Source of the DNA: Candidatus Competibacteraceae bacterium
Lineage (GTDB): Bacteria; Pseudomonadota; Gammaproteobacteria; Competibacterales; Competibacteraceae
Assembly (NCBI GenBank): GCA_003989085.1
Contig: RXIV01000015.1
Coordinates: forward strand, 1 to 49,916
Reading direction: 5' to 3'
Length of the DNA: 49,916 bases
This document shows, piece after piece, positions 10,810 to 19,382 of the stretch (positions are counted from its first letter, which is position 1; every line of letters starts with the position of its first letter). Under the pieces are notes generated by a model, which ran no database searches, was not told where the DNA came from, and saw only the letters and a list, made by a program, of their open reading frames with translations. A program made the position numbers and the translations under genes.

Positions 10810-11868
10810 ATGGGCACTTGGCAACTGACAGGCATCATTTTCGGGATCGGCGTGGCGCTGGGCGGCGGGCTATTGTTCCACCATGTCCGACACTGGAAGC
10901 AACGCACCGAGGAGCGGTTGGCGGCGATCCGGCAGGCTGTCGCCGAGAAGTCTGCCGCCGAGCGGGCCGCCGCCGAGCAGGAGACGGCGGAAAAAATAGC
11001 GATAGCGCGGGTGGCGGCGGAGCGAATGGCCGCGAAACGGGCGATGATGGAAAAGGCCGTCGCGGAGAAAGCGGCGGCGGAGAAAGCCGCAGTGGAGCAG
11101 GCGATCGCCGAGTGGGCAGCGGCGGAACAGGCCGAAGCCGAACGGGTGCAGTTGCGACGGGCCACTGAAGAACGGCGGGAGGCCGAGGAGCGGGAAGGGC
11201 GGTTACGGGCAGTGGAAGAGGCTATTGCTGAATGGGTGGAAACTGAACGGGAAGGCAGCCGGTTGGCGGCTCCGCCGACCGTGGCCGCGCCGAGCCGGTT
11301 GAACTGGGACAAGCCGACCTATACCCGGATTGAAGCTATCCACCAGCAGGTGCGCTTGACCGCCGCCGTTGTGGAAAAGGAGGTCCAGGAGCTGGACTAC
11401 ATCAAGAATCGGATTCAGGCTGGGGTAGATTTTCTGCCTATGGAATTCCGCCAGACCATTGATGAGTGGAAAGCCGGCAAAATCATGCGGCGCAGCACCT
11501 TGGACGACATCAAGCTCAAGTTTCGCTACAAGGCTTATTCGGTTGAGGACGGTTACGAGCTGCTGTATCTGTACAATCAGTGGCTATCGCAGCAGCGGCA
11601 AAAGCTGCGGGTGTTTGTGCGGTTGCTGGGAACCGAGGTCGATTTGTCGGAAAGCATTCAGGCCGCGATTGAACGGGCCGAGCTGCGCGAGCAGGAGAAG
11701 CATCTGGAGATGGATGTGGATGTGATTTTCACCTTGCGCGATATCCGGGCCATTGTGGAAAAGTTGTTTAGCGTAGAGGTGATCCTTAAGGATCTGGAAG
11801 AAGTCTGCCGCAAACGCACCGACCAGATCATCGCGCCATCATGGGAGGCGCGGGGTTCCTCACGGTAG
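10810..11868 (+). CDS. Membrane-anchored coiled-coil protein of unknown function
   Basis: 352 residues. An N-terminal hydrophobic segment (about residues 5-20, IIFGIGVALGGGLLF) is followed by a highly charged Ala/Glu/Arg coiled coil to about residue 150, built from repeats such as EKAAAEKAAVEQ, like the central part of TolA. A C-terminal part of about 190 residues is non-repetitive (VDFLPMEFRQTIDEW, YELLYLYNQWLSQQRQKL) and predicted helical. I do not recognise a family for it. The start has GAGGAAA ten bases upstream. The low-complexity GAG/GCC codons produce long false reading frames on the other strand. It may form a unit with rdgC. Confidence 0.8.
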   Translation: MGTWQLTGIIFGIGVALGGGLLFHHVRHWKQRTEERLAAIRQAVAEKSAAERAAAEQETAEKIAIARVAAERMAAKRAMMEKAVAEKAAAEKAAVEQAIAEWAAAEQAEAERVQLRRATEERREAEEREGRLRAVEEAIAEWVETEREGSRLAAPPTVAAPSRLNWDKPTYTRIEAIHQQVRLTAAVVEKEVQELDYIKNRIQAGVDFLPMEFRQTIDEWKAGKIMRRSTLDDIKLKFRYKAYSVEDGYELLYLYNQWLSQQRQKLRVFVRLLGTEVDLSESIQAAIERAELREQEKHLEMDVDVIFTLRDIRAIVEKLFSVEVILKDLEEVCRKRTDQIIAPSWEARGSSR

Positions 11869-11899
11869 TGCATATGCGCGCAAATCGTGGTTGCGCCGC

Positions 11900-11905
11900 T
11901 ATAAT
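11900..11905 (+). promoter_or_regulatory. Candidate -10 box for the branched-chain amino acid operon
   Basis: A perfect TATAAT lies about 70 bases ahead of the binding-protein start, in the 107-base gap after the coiled-coil gene. No good -35 hexamer sits 16-18 bases upstream (that region is GC-rich), so an activator-dependent or weak promoter is possible. Inference only. Confidence 0.4.
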
Positions 11906-11975
11906 CAGGACGGGCGATAATCCGGTTTATCTTGCGCCTTGGCCTTTCCCAACGACTTTCTGGAGATCAGGACTC

Positions 11976-13136
11976 ATGAGAAAAACGCTGTCCCTGCTGT
12001 TAGTTTCAGCGCTGCTTGCCGTTGGCGGCTCCGCCTGGGGCGCTGAAAAGACTCTGAAGCTGGGCGTCATCGCTGAATTGACCGGCGATATGCCGGCGGT
12101 GGGAACCTCCTGTAAGAATGCCGCAGAACTGGCGGTCAATGAGGTCAATGCCGCCGGTGGTCTGCAAGTCGGCAAGGAAAAGATGAAGGTGCAACTGGTG
12201 GTTGAGGATAACGCCGGTAAGGCTGACCAATCCGCCGCCGCTGCCCAGAAGCTGATCACCCAGGATGAGGTGTTGGCGATTGTTGGCCCCAACGCCAGCC
12301 GCTACGCGATTCCTGCCTCGGAAATCGCCGAAAGTTCTGAAACGGTGCTGATCACGCCGTGGTCGACCAACCCCAAGACCACGCTGGATGCCAATACCAA
12401 TCAGCCCAAAAAATATGTGTTCCGGGCCTGCTTCATCGACCCGTTCCAGGGCGGGGTGCTCGCCAAGTTTGCGCTGGAGAAGCTGAAAGCCAAGAAAGCC
12501 GCTGTGCTATATGACGTAGCCTCGGATTACAACAAGGGCATCGCCGAGGTGTTTAAGACCAACTACGAGAAGCTGGGTGGCAAGATCGTCGCCTTCGAGA
12601 CCTACACCACCAACGACAAGGACTTTTCGGCCCAGCTCACCAAGATCAAGGACGCCAAGCCGGACGTGATCTTCCTGCCCAATTATTACAGCGAGGTGCC
12701 GTTACAGGTGCAGCAGGCCAAGCGCTTAGGTATTACCACGCCCTTTATCGGTAGTGACTCCTGGGGTAGCGCCGAACTGCTCAAATTGGGCGGGGCTGAT
12801 CTGAACGGCTATTACTTCAGCACCCACTACGCCGCTGATAACGCCGCGCCGGTGGCTAAGAAGTTCATCACCGACTATGAGAAAGCCTACGGCGCCAAGC
12901 CGGATGACGTGGCTGCCCTGACCTATGATGCGTTTGGACTGCTGTTTAACTCGATCAAGAGAGCGGGCAAAGCTGACCGTGAGGCAATTCGCGCTGCATT
13001 GTCTACGCTGCCCAGCTACAAGGGTGTGACCGGCGATATGAAGTTCCAGGCCGATTCCCGCGATCCGATCAAGAGCGCAGTGATTCTGCAAATCAAGGAC
13101 GGTCAATTCACTTATTTCACCAACGCCAATCCCTGA
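11976..13136 (+). CDS. livK: Branched-chain amino acid ABC transporter, periplasmic binding protein
   Basis: 386 residues, type I periplasmic binding fold. A Sec signal peptide (MRKTLSLLLVSALLAVGGSA, cleavage about residue 20-23) precedes LKLGVIAELTGDMPAVG. Family elements follow: AAELAVNEVNAAGG, a VEDNAGKADQSAAAAQKLI segment, IVGPNASRYA, and FIGSDSWGS. The protein delivers Leu, Ile, Val or related amides to LivHMGF, encoded directly downstream. The ATG at 11976 has GGAG upstream; a longer upstream extension lacks a signal peptide. A terminator separates it from livH, which would give excess binding protein over membrane subunits, as is usual for these operons. The exact ligand is not certain. 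Confidence 0.93.
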   Translation: MRKTLSLLLVSALLAVGGSAWGAEKTLKLGVIAELTGDMPAVGTSCKNAAELAVNEVNAAGGLQVGKEKMKVQLVVEDNAGKADQSAAAAQKLITQDEVLAIVGPNASRYAIPASEIAESSETVLITPWSTNPKTTLDANTNQPKKYVFRACFIDPFQGGVLAKFALEKLKAKKAAVLYDVASDYNKGIAEVFKTNYEKLGGKIVAFETYTTNDKDFSAQLTKIKDAKPDVIFLPNYYSEVPLQVQQAKRLGITTPFIGSDSWGSAELLKLGGADLNGYYFSTHYAADNAAPVAKKFITDYEKAYGAKPDDVAALTYDAFGLLFNSIKRAGKADREAIRAALSTLPSYKGVTGDMKFQADSRDPIKSAVILQIKDGQFTYFTNANP

Positions 13137-13165
13137 GTGATTCAGGCAGTGGCTTGAGCGTACGC

Positions 13166-13193
13166 AAAGCGGCCCAATGGGCCGCTTTTCTTT
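13166..13193 (+). terminator. Intrinsic terminator between livK and livH
   Basis: GCGGCCC and GGGCCGC pair perfectly around a three-base loop (AAT). The stem is extended by AAA/TTT pairing and followed by TTTTCTTT. Being inside the operon, it probably attenuates read-through into livHMGF. Confidence 0.88.
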
Positions 13194-13219
13194 GTCTATC
13201 GGCATGACAGGTTACGAGC

Positions 13220-14107
13220 TTGAGCGAAGGCATAGTTTACTGGCTTCAGCAAATTCTGAACGCTTTGCAACTGGGCAGTATTTACGCCCTGATCGCCTTG
13301 GGTTACACGATGGTCTACGGCATTTTGACCATGATTAATTTTGCCCACGGCGATGTATTTATGGTTGGGGCGTTTTTCTGTTTTCTGGCGGCGACCTATC
13401 TGGGTCTGCCGTTTGCGCCAACTCTATTGCTGACCATGATAGGCGCTGCGCTGGTTGGGGTGCTGCTAGAGCGGCTGGCTTATAAGCCCTTGCGGAATGC
13501 GCCTCGGGTGTCGGCGATTATTACCGCGCTAGGTCTAGGGCTGTTTTTGGAAAATTTTACCTTGGCGCTGGCTCCTTATCCTAAACACATCCCGCCGCTG
13601 CTGGAAAACGTGAGCTGGGATTTGGGCGGAGTGTCGCTGTCCTCACTACAGGTCATCATTATTTTTCTGTCGCTGGGGCTAATGTTCCTGCTTGATTATG
13701 TTGTGCATCGCACTCCGGTCGGAATGGCGATGCGGGCCATTTCCTGGGATAAAACTTTTGTGCCACTGATGGGTGTGCCAGTGGATTTAATCATTTCCGT
13801 GACCTTTGCGATTGGCGCAGGACTGGCGGGCGCAGCAGGCACCATGTATGCCTTGGCCTATCCGGTGATCGATCCTTATATGGGGATCATGGTCGGCTGG
13901 AAAGCCTTTATTTCGGCAGTGATCGGCGGAATTGGCAACATTCGCGGCGCGATGATTGGGGCGTTTATTCTGGGCGGAGTAGAGATCATGGTCACGGCGT
14001 TCTTCCCCTCGACTTACCGGGATTTCGTCGCTTTTACCCTGCTGCTGCTGCTGATTGTGGTCCGGCCCTATGGAATTCTGGGCAAACCCAGGACGCAGAA
14101 AGTATGA
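13220..14107 (+). CDS. livH: Branched-chain amino acid ABC transporter permease LivH
   Basis: 295 residues, eight or so membrane segments. LivH signatures are LGSIYALIALGYTMVYGILTMINFAHGD (read here as LIALGYTMVYGI and MINFAHGDV) and the C-terminal GGIGNIRGAMIGAFILGG loop that contacts the ATPase. It forms the inner-membrane channel with LivM. The start is a TTG at 13220, with AGG about eight bases upstream and no better codon nearby. Its last codons overlap livM in ATGA. Confidence 0.95.
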   Translation: MSEGIVYWLQQILNALQLGSIYALIALGYTMVYGILTMINFAHGDVFMVGAFFCFLAATYLGLPFAPTLLLTMIGAALVGVLLERLAYKPLRNAPRVSAIITALGLGLFLENFTLALAPYPKHIPPLLENVSWDLGGVSLSSLQVIIIFLSLGLMFLLDYVVHRTPVGMAMRAISWDKTFVPLMGVPVDLIISVTFAIGAGLAGAAGTMYALAYPVIDPYMGIMVGWKAFISAVIGGIGNIRGAMIGAFILGGVEIMVTAFFPSTYRDFVAFTLLLLLIVVRPYGILGKPRTQKV

Positions 14108-15189
14108 ATATCGCGTTGAAGTATTGTTGGAACGAATTGCTTGAGCAAGCCTGGTTAGTGCCAGTGTTGCTGCTCATTGGCTTCGGCCTGGCCTTCGCTA
14201 TTCCCGAATACAACTGGTTGAACAAATACATTCAACTGGTGCTGATGTACATTGGGATCAACATCATCCTGACGGTCAGTCTGAATTTGGTCAATGGTTA
14301 TATGGGCGAATTTTCATTGGCTCATGCCGGGTTCATGGCCGTCGGAGCTTATACCGCCGCCTTGCTCACTATGAAAGTCTTGCCAGTCGCTGCTTATCCA
14401 GTACTGTTCCCGTTAGCAGTGCTCGCTGGAGGTATGGTGGCTGCGGTTATGGGACTCATCGTGGCGGTGCCATCTTTCAAGATTCGCGGCGATTATCTGG
14501 CGATCATTACCTTGGCTTTTCTGATGATTGTTAAATCAGTAATTGAGAACATCGACTATATCGGTGGGCCACGAGGTATCCCAGGCATTAAACGATTGAC
14601 TACGCTGCCTTGGGTATTTTTCTGGACGGTGGCGACAGTATGGATGATCCGCAACTTTGTTTACTCCAAATATGGGCGCGGTGTTCTTTCAATCCGTGAG
14701 GATGAAATCGCCAGTGATTTGATGAGCGTGAATACCAAGCGGGTAAAGTTTTTGGCCTTCATGTTGTCATCATTCTGCGCTGGAGTTGCCGGAGCGCTAT
14801 TTGCTCATCTGCTGCAATTCATCAGTCCGAGAGTGTTTGATATCATTAAAACCACTGATGTCTTGATCATGGTTTATCTGGGTGGAATTGCCTCAATCGG
14901 CGGTTCTATTCTCGGCGCAACGGCGTACACCGCGTTGATGGAATTGCTGCGGCCATCGACAATGGCGGCACTGCTGGACTGGCTGCCGGAGTTTGTATTC
15001 AATCCGCTGAATCAGTACATTATCCAGAATCTTGGCGTGTGGCGGATGGTGATCATGCCCTTGTTGCTGGTGCTAGTGATGCTGTACTGGCCACGGGGCA
15101 TAATGGGCCAGCGGGAGTTTCGTGGCTTTATTCCCCGGCGAGATCGGGTGGCGCATCGCCGACTCAACGATCCGGGAGAAAAACCATGA
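14104..15189 (+). CDS. livM: Branched-chain amino acid ABC transporter permease LivM
   Basis: 361 residues. It has an N-terminal membrane segment, then the LivM core with LNLVNGYMGEFSLAHAGFMA and the ATPase-contact region LGGIASIGGSILGATAYT. Overlaps of four bases with livH (14104) and livG (15186), both ATGA, indicate tight translational coupling. Pairs with LivH as the transmembrane channel. The positively charged C-terminus (FIPRRDRVAHRR) faces the cytoplasm by the positive-inside rule. Confidence 0.95.
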   Translation: MNIALKYCWNELLEQAWLVPVLLLIGFGLAFAIPEYNWLNKYIQLVLMYIGINIILTVSLNLVNGYMGEFSLAHAGFMAVGAYTAALLTMKVLPVAAYPVLFPLAVLAGGMVAAVMGLIVAVPSFKIRGDYLAIITLAFLMIVKSVIENIDYIGGPRGIPGIKRLTTLPWVFFWTVATVWMIRNFVYSKYGRGVLSIREDEIASDLMSVNTKRVKFLAFMLSSFCAGVAGALFAHLLQFISPRVFDIIKTTDVLIMVYLGGIASIGGSILGATAYTALMELLRPSTMAALLDWLPEFVFNPLNQYIIQNLGVWRMVIMPLLLVLVMLYWPRGIMGQREFRGFIPRRDRVAHRRLNDPGEKP

Positions 15190-15956
15190 CATTACTGGTG
15201 GCAACCCAGGTTCGGCATTTATTCGGCGGATTGTGTGCAGTCGCTGATTTTAATCTTGAGCTTCAAGCTGGGCAGTTGATGGGGATTATCGGCCCTAATG
15301 GTGCAGGGAAGACGACGATATTTAATCTGATTACCGGAGTTTATCAGGCGACAGAAGGGAGTATTCGGTTTAATGGCACTGAATTGGTGGGCCTGACGCC
15401 GCATCAGATTACCGCGCTGCGGATTGGCCGAACCTTTCAGAATATTCGGTTGTTTCGCGATTTGTCGGTGCTGGATAACGTGCGGATCGCTCATTACGCC
15501 CAAGCCAATTACAGTCCGCTGGAGGCGCTCTTGCACATTGGCCGCTATCGCCGTGAAGAGCAGCGGATTATTGATAACGCCCGGCGCTTGCTGGCGATTT
15601 TCAAGCTTGAACATTTAGCCGGCGAGACAGCCAAGAATCTGCCTTATGGCCTGCAACGGCGACTGGAAATTGCCCGGGCGCTGGCAATTGATCCGGAGTT
15701 GTTGCTCTTGGATGAGCCAGCCGCCGGAATGAATCCTAACGAGATCGATCAATTGATGGAGTTCATTCAATGGATTCGCGCCGAGTTCAAATTGACCATT
15801 CTGCTGATTGAACATCAGATGAAACTGGTCATGGGTATTTGCGAGCGGATCAAGGTGCTGGATTTTGGTGAGACCTTGGCCGAAGGGCCGCCCACGGCGA
15901 TCCAGAACGATCCCAAAGTGCTGGAAGCCTATTTAGGCGAGGGACCGGTCGGATGA
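15186..15956 (+). CDS. livG: Branched-chain amino acid ABC transporter ATPase LivG
   Basis: 256 residues. Walker A is GPNGAGKT (36-43), followed by the LivG-type long insert after Q-loop FQNIRLF. The signature region is the degenerate NLPYGLQRRLEIARAL typical of LivG, Walker B LLLLDEPAAGMNP, and the H-loop LIEHQM. The ATG at 15186 overlaps the livM stop. Longer in-frame upstream codons lie inside livM and are rejected. Confidence 0.95.
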   Translation: MTLLVATQVRHLFGGLCAVADFNLELQAGQLMGIIGPNGAGKTTIFNLITGVYQATEGSIRFNGTELVGLTPHQITALRIGRTFQNIRLFRDLSVLDNVRIAHYAQANYSPLEALLHIGRYRREEQRIIDNARRLLAIFKLEHLAGETAKNLPYGLQRRLEIARALAIDPELLLLDEPAAGMNPNEIDQLMEFIQWIRAEFKLTILLIEHQMKLVMGICERIKVLDFGETLAEGPPTAIQNDPKVLEAYLGEGPVG

Positions 15957-16678
15957 GCAAGCCATCGCCAGAAATTCAACTGGATGTGCGCGATCTGGAA
16001 GTGCATTACGACGGCATTCGGGCGCTGCATGGCGTGTCATTCAGCGTGCCAAAAGGCGAAATCGTCACCCTAATTGGCGCGAATGGCGCGGGTAAAACCT
16101 CGATTCTTCGGGCTATTTCCGGGCTAACGCCCTGCACCGGCGCTATTGCTTTCGAGGGTCAGGATTTGCGGCGGGTTCCAGCGCACCGGATCGTTGGGCT
16201 GGGCATTGCTCATGTCCCGGAAGGGCGCGGTATTTTCGGCAACCTGACCGTACAGGAAAACCTGCGACTGGCAACTTGGCAACGTACCGATAAAGGTGAG
16301 ATTAACGCCGATTATGACCGGGTGTTTGGCTTGTTTCCCCGGCTTCGGGAACGGCGGGAGCAGCCGGGCGGCACCCTGTCCGGTGGCGAACAGCAGATGC
16401 TGGCGGTAGGTCGGGCGCTGATGAGTCGGGGGCGACTGCTGTTGCTGGACGAGCCGTCGATGGGGCTGGCGCCGCGTCTGGTGCGGGAAATTTTCCGGAT
16501 CATCGTGGATATCAATCAAACCGGAGTCACCGTGCTGCTGGTGGAGCAGAACGCCAACATGGCGCTGCACATCGCCGCTCGCGCCTATGTGCTGGAAACC
16601 GGGGCGATTACCCTGGCGGGCACTGGGCAGGAGCTGCTGGGCGATCCCCGGGTCAAGGAAGCCTATCTGGGGGCTTAG
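15953..16678 (+). CDS. livF: Branched-chain amino acid ABC transporter ATPase LivF
   Basis: 241 residues. Walker A GANGAGKT (42-49), LivF-type VPEGRGIFGNLTVQENL, signature LSGGEQQMLAVGRALM, Walker B LLLLDEPSMGLAP and H-loop LVEQNANMA. Starts in an ATGA overlap with livG. Its 3' end overlaps the convergent aminopeptidase gene by 26 bases, so there is no room for a terminator between them. Confidence 0.95.
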   Translation: MSKPSPEIQLDVRDLEVHYDGIRALHGVSFSVPKGEIVTLIGANGAGKTSILRAISGLTPCTGAIAFEGQDLRRVPAHRIVGLGIAHVPEGRGIFGNLTVQENLRLATWQRTDKGEINADYDRVFGLFPRLRERREQPGGTLSGGEQQMLAVGRALMSRGRLLLLDEPSMGLAPRLVREIFRIIVDINQTGVTVLLVEQNANMALHIAARAYVLETGAITLAGTGQELLGDPRVKEAYLGA

Positions 16679-17747
16679 CCAGCGGGAGAATTGGAATCAA
16701 CAACGCCTGTAATCGCGCTTCCCGTTCCCGTGGCGGCAATTGCCCAATCCGCTCCGCCGCCCGGTAAAATGCCGCAAAATTCCCTCCTTCTTGCGTGAAC
16801 AACGCCAAAAAGGCCGGAGCCAGCCGGTAATAAGTGCTGACGCCAGCCAGTTTGGCGTTGTTCAAATCCTGGGCGAACCAGCGGTCATAGCCGGCATAGC
16901 CGCCCCAACTCTGCTTCAATGCCTGATAGCGGTCGCGCAATTCCGCCAAAATCCGCTGCTTGTCCACTCGCTGATCGGCCTCATTTCCTGACCCGGTATA
17001 AACCGCCATCAGCCGCTCGCGGGTTTCCGCCGTCAGTTGCAAAAACTGCTCACGCCGCCGTAAATCCGCTTCATAATTCTGCCGTTCACCTTCGGTGGCG
17101 TGTTGCGCCAGCCAGCGTTCCGTCCCCAACCGGCCAACGACGGTGGCGAAGGCTTCGTTAAACGCAGAATCATCGGCAAGATAGAGACGCTGATGGGCCA
17201 GTTCATGAAACAGCAGTTCCGCCTGCCGCGCCGTCGGCCACTGAATGAAGGTATTGAGCAACGGATCGTCGAACCAGCCCAGAGTTGAATAGGCTGGAAT
17301 ATCGGCGAGATAGACATCATCACCCGCCGCTCGTAATTCCCCGGCCAATTGCTCGGCGGCGTCAACATCGAAATAGCCACGATAGCTCAGGCAACCGATC
17401 CACAGAAAACACCAGTGCCGTGGCTCCAGGCTTAGTTCCGGGGCGGCGAACAGGTTTTTCACCACCCAGGGCCGTTGCAGATCAGCATAACTCCGGTAAC
17501 TACCGTTGTCCGGTAACGACAGTTCTACACTGGCGAAGGTGCGTAACTGCTGTGCGGTTTCCAGCCGCTGCCGCAGTTCCGGCGAAGTCGTTGGATTGGC
17601 CAGCACCTCCACAACCGGTTGACGGGCTTGCAATAAGTGCCACTGCCCCGCTGCTGCCTGCCGGTAATAAGCCAGATCAGCGCAGCTGATCAGCAACCCT
17701 CCCAGACCAGTGATCATTAAACCCAGTCGGCACAGTCGCCACATCAT
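16653..17747 (-). CDS. Putative lipoprotein aminopeptidase (Pfam Aminopep/PF10023 type)
   Basis: 364 residues. The N-terminus is a hydrophobic signal ending in a lipobox-like LISC (about residues 18-21), so it is probably an outer-membrane or periplasmic lipoprotein. A zinc-peptidase site is visible: ELLFHELAHQRLY (HExxH) and, downstream, FNEAFATVVG with the third-ligand Glu. Upstream motifs YFDVDAAEQLA and YSTLGWFDDPLL are characteristic of this family of predicted aminopeptidases. Two ATGs abut at 17747 and 17744; neither has a strong ribosome site. Converges on livF. Confidence 0.85.
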   Translation of the reverse strand: MMWRLCRLGLMITGLGGLLISCADLAYYRQAAAGQWHLLQARQPVVEVLANPTTSPELRQRLETAQQLRTFASVELSLPDNGSYRSYADLQRPWVVKNLFAAPELSLEPRHWCFLWIGCLSYRGYFDVDAAEQLAGELRAAGDDVYLADIPAYSTLGWFDDPLLNTFIQWPTARQAELLFHELAHQRLYLADDSAFNEAFATVVGRLGTERWLAQHATEGERQNYEADLRRREQFLQLTAETRERLMAVYTGSGNEADQRVDKQRILAELRDRYQALKQSWGGYAGYDRWFAQDLNNAKLAGVSTYYRLAPAFLALFTQEGGNFAAFYRAAERIGQLPPREREARLQALLIPILPLAKPPDRLP

Positions 17748-17966
17748 TCACGTCGTCCACGGAATAGACGGAAAAAAACCATCATCAACCAATCCAGTGC
17801 CGGACATTCGCTGCATCATTCGCAAAACCTGCCAAAATTAACGATCAGCGATTTGAAGCCAAGGCTGTCGCTATGGGCGCAAATCTGTGTTGAAACGGGA
17901 GCAAGATGCCCGTCCGTTTTGCAACGTAGCAAGCGAAAGTTCTAAAGTTTAGGACCTTAACCCGCC

Positions 17967-19352
17967 ATGAACCTAATCTCCAAGCCGAAACACAGGAAAA
18001 TCCAGGAAAAACCGTTCTCATCGGAAGCGGCTTACGCCTCTCTCAACCCGGACCCGATCCCGCCCGTGACGGCGCATCGTCCCCATGCGGCGATCCTGCG
18101 TGGCGCACTCATCGCCCTACTGCTTATCAGCGTGGGCATTTTGATTTATGTCGGGCCAGAGTACTACCGGCAATACCGGGAACAACAGGCTTTTAATCAT
18201 GCTGATTACGCTGATGCAATCAGTGACTATGAACAGTATAGGCGCGACTATCCACAAGGCATTCATCTAGCCGAAGTGCAACAGCGGATTGATGAAATCC
18301 GCCGCTTTGAAACCGCATATAGCGCTACAGACTTGAAAGCTTATCTGGATCGTTATCCGCATGGTCGAAGGGCGGGACAAGTTCAGCAGAAACTTGCTGA
18401 ATTAGCAGATGATCAGCTCTTTGCCGCTGCGCAAAAGGAGAACACACTGACTGCTTATCGCGATTATTTAAAACGCTTTCCTCACGGCCAGCATTTGTCT
18501 GAGGTTAATGAAATGCTGATTCGTCAGGATGACCGAGCGTTTCAGAATGCCCAAGCGTTTAATACGGTATTGGCTTATCAGGATTATCTGCGCCAGTTTC
18601 CGCAAGGGCGACATCATAGCGATGCTGATCAGTCGCTGATTCAACTTGATGATTACGCTTTCAAGAGCGCACAACAAGCCGGCTCGCTGGAAGCCTATCA
18701 GGAGTATGTCCGCCGCTTTCCTCAGGGTCGCCATCTGCATGATGTGAATAGCGCCATTGCTCAAAAACAAGGCCAGGTGCTAGATGATCAAGCCTTTCAG
18801 GCGGCGCAGTATGCGCATACTGTAGCGGCTTATCAGGAGTACATTCGCCAGTTTCCACAAGGCAAATATGTTGAGAACGCCCGCACTGCAATGATTCAAA
18901 AAGATGATGCGGCATTTCAGGCAGAACGTAGCACAGACACCATTGACGCCTATCAACGCTATTTGCGCAGCTACCCTCAGGGTCTGCATGTTGCAGAAGC
19001 CCGTGCCGCCATTGCTAAAAAAGCACAGGGTATTCAGCGGCAAAGAGTCCTGTCTTTATCCAAGCCGGAAGTCAATATTATCAATAATACCGGTTATGCG
19101 CTGACCATTGATATCGCCGGGGAAACTTATCAGCTTGATACTGACACCAGCCGGATGATTTCATTGTCGCCGGGTGATTATTCGTTTACCGGATCGGCGC
19201 ATGGTTTGACCGATACCGGGAAATTTCCGTGCCGCGCTCAAAGCCGTTATACCTGGACGTGGACCATTCAATCCGGTCACGGTGGTTCATTACCCACTAT
19301 TCCGTCCATCCCAACGTACATTCCGCCGCCCATCCAGTATCGGCGGCTATGA
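17967..19352 (+). CDS. Membrane-anchored protein with seven tandem ~36-40-residue repeats
   Basis: 461 residues. A cytoplasmic N-terminus of about 45 residues is followed by one membrane segment (ALIALLLISVGILIYVG). Then come about seven repeats with the core AxxAYQxYLRxFPQGRHxxxA and a spacer ending in QxDDxAF. The pattern resembles tetratricopeptide-like units of YbgF/BamD-type proteins: paired helices with an invariant YPxG or FPxG turn. The C-terminal 100 residues form a probable beta domain (NIINNTGYALTIDIAGETY) with Pro-rich tail. No family is recognised with confidence; a scaffold in the periplasm is plausible. An AGGA lies upstream of the ATG. Confidence 0.8.
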   Translation: MNLISKPKHRKIQEKPFSSEAAYASLNPDPIPPVTAHRPHAAILRGALIALLLISVGILIYVGPEYYRQYREQQAFNHADYADAISDYEQYRRDYPQGIHLAEVQQRIDEIRRFETAYSATDLKAYLDRYPHGRRAGQVQQKLAELADDQLFAAAQKENTLTAYRDYLKRFPHGQHLSEVNEMLIRQDDRAFQNAQAFNTVLAYQDYLRQFPQGRHHSDADQSLIQLDDYAFKSAQQAGSLEAYQEYVRRFPQGRHLHDVNSAIAQKQGQVLDDQAFQAAQYAHTVAAYQEYIRQFPQGKYVENARTAMIQKDDAAFQAERSTDTIDAYQRYLRSYPQGLHVAEARAAIAKKAQGIQRQRVLSLSKPEVNIINNTGYALTIDIAGETYQLDTDTSRMISLSPGDYSFTGSAHGLTDTGKFPCRAQSRYTWTWTIQSGHGGSLPTIPSIPTYIPPPIQYRRL

Positions 19353-19382
19353 ACAACCAGCCAAGTGAGTGCTAATAAGACG

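Noticed and set aside
10257..11312. Ser/Ala-rich antisense frame across rdgC and the coiled-coil gene
   Set aside because: Low-complexity complement of the GAG/GCC repeats; crosses two real genes.
18200..19040. Tandem DNA repeats as a CRISPR array
   Set aside because: They are in-frame coding repeats of about 36-40 codons without unique spacers. No CRISPR array or cas gene is visible in the window.
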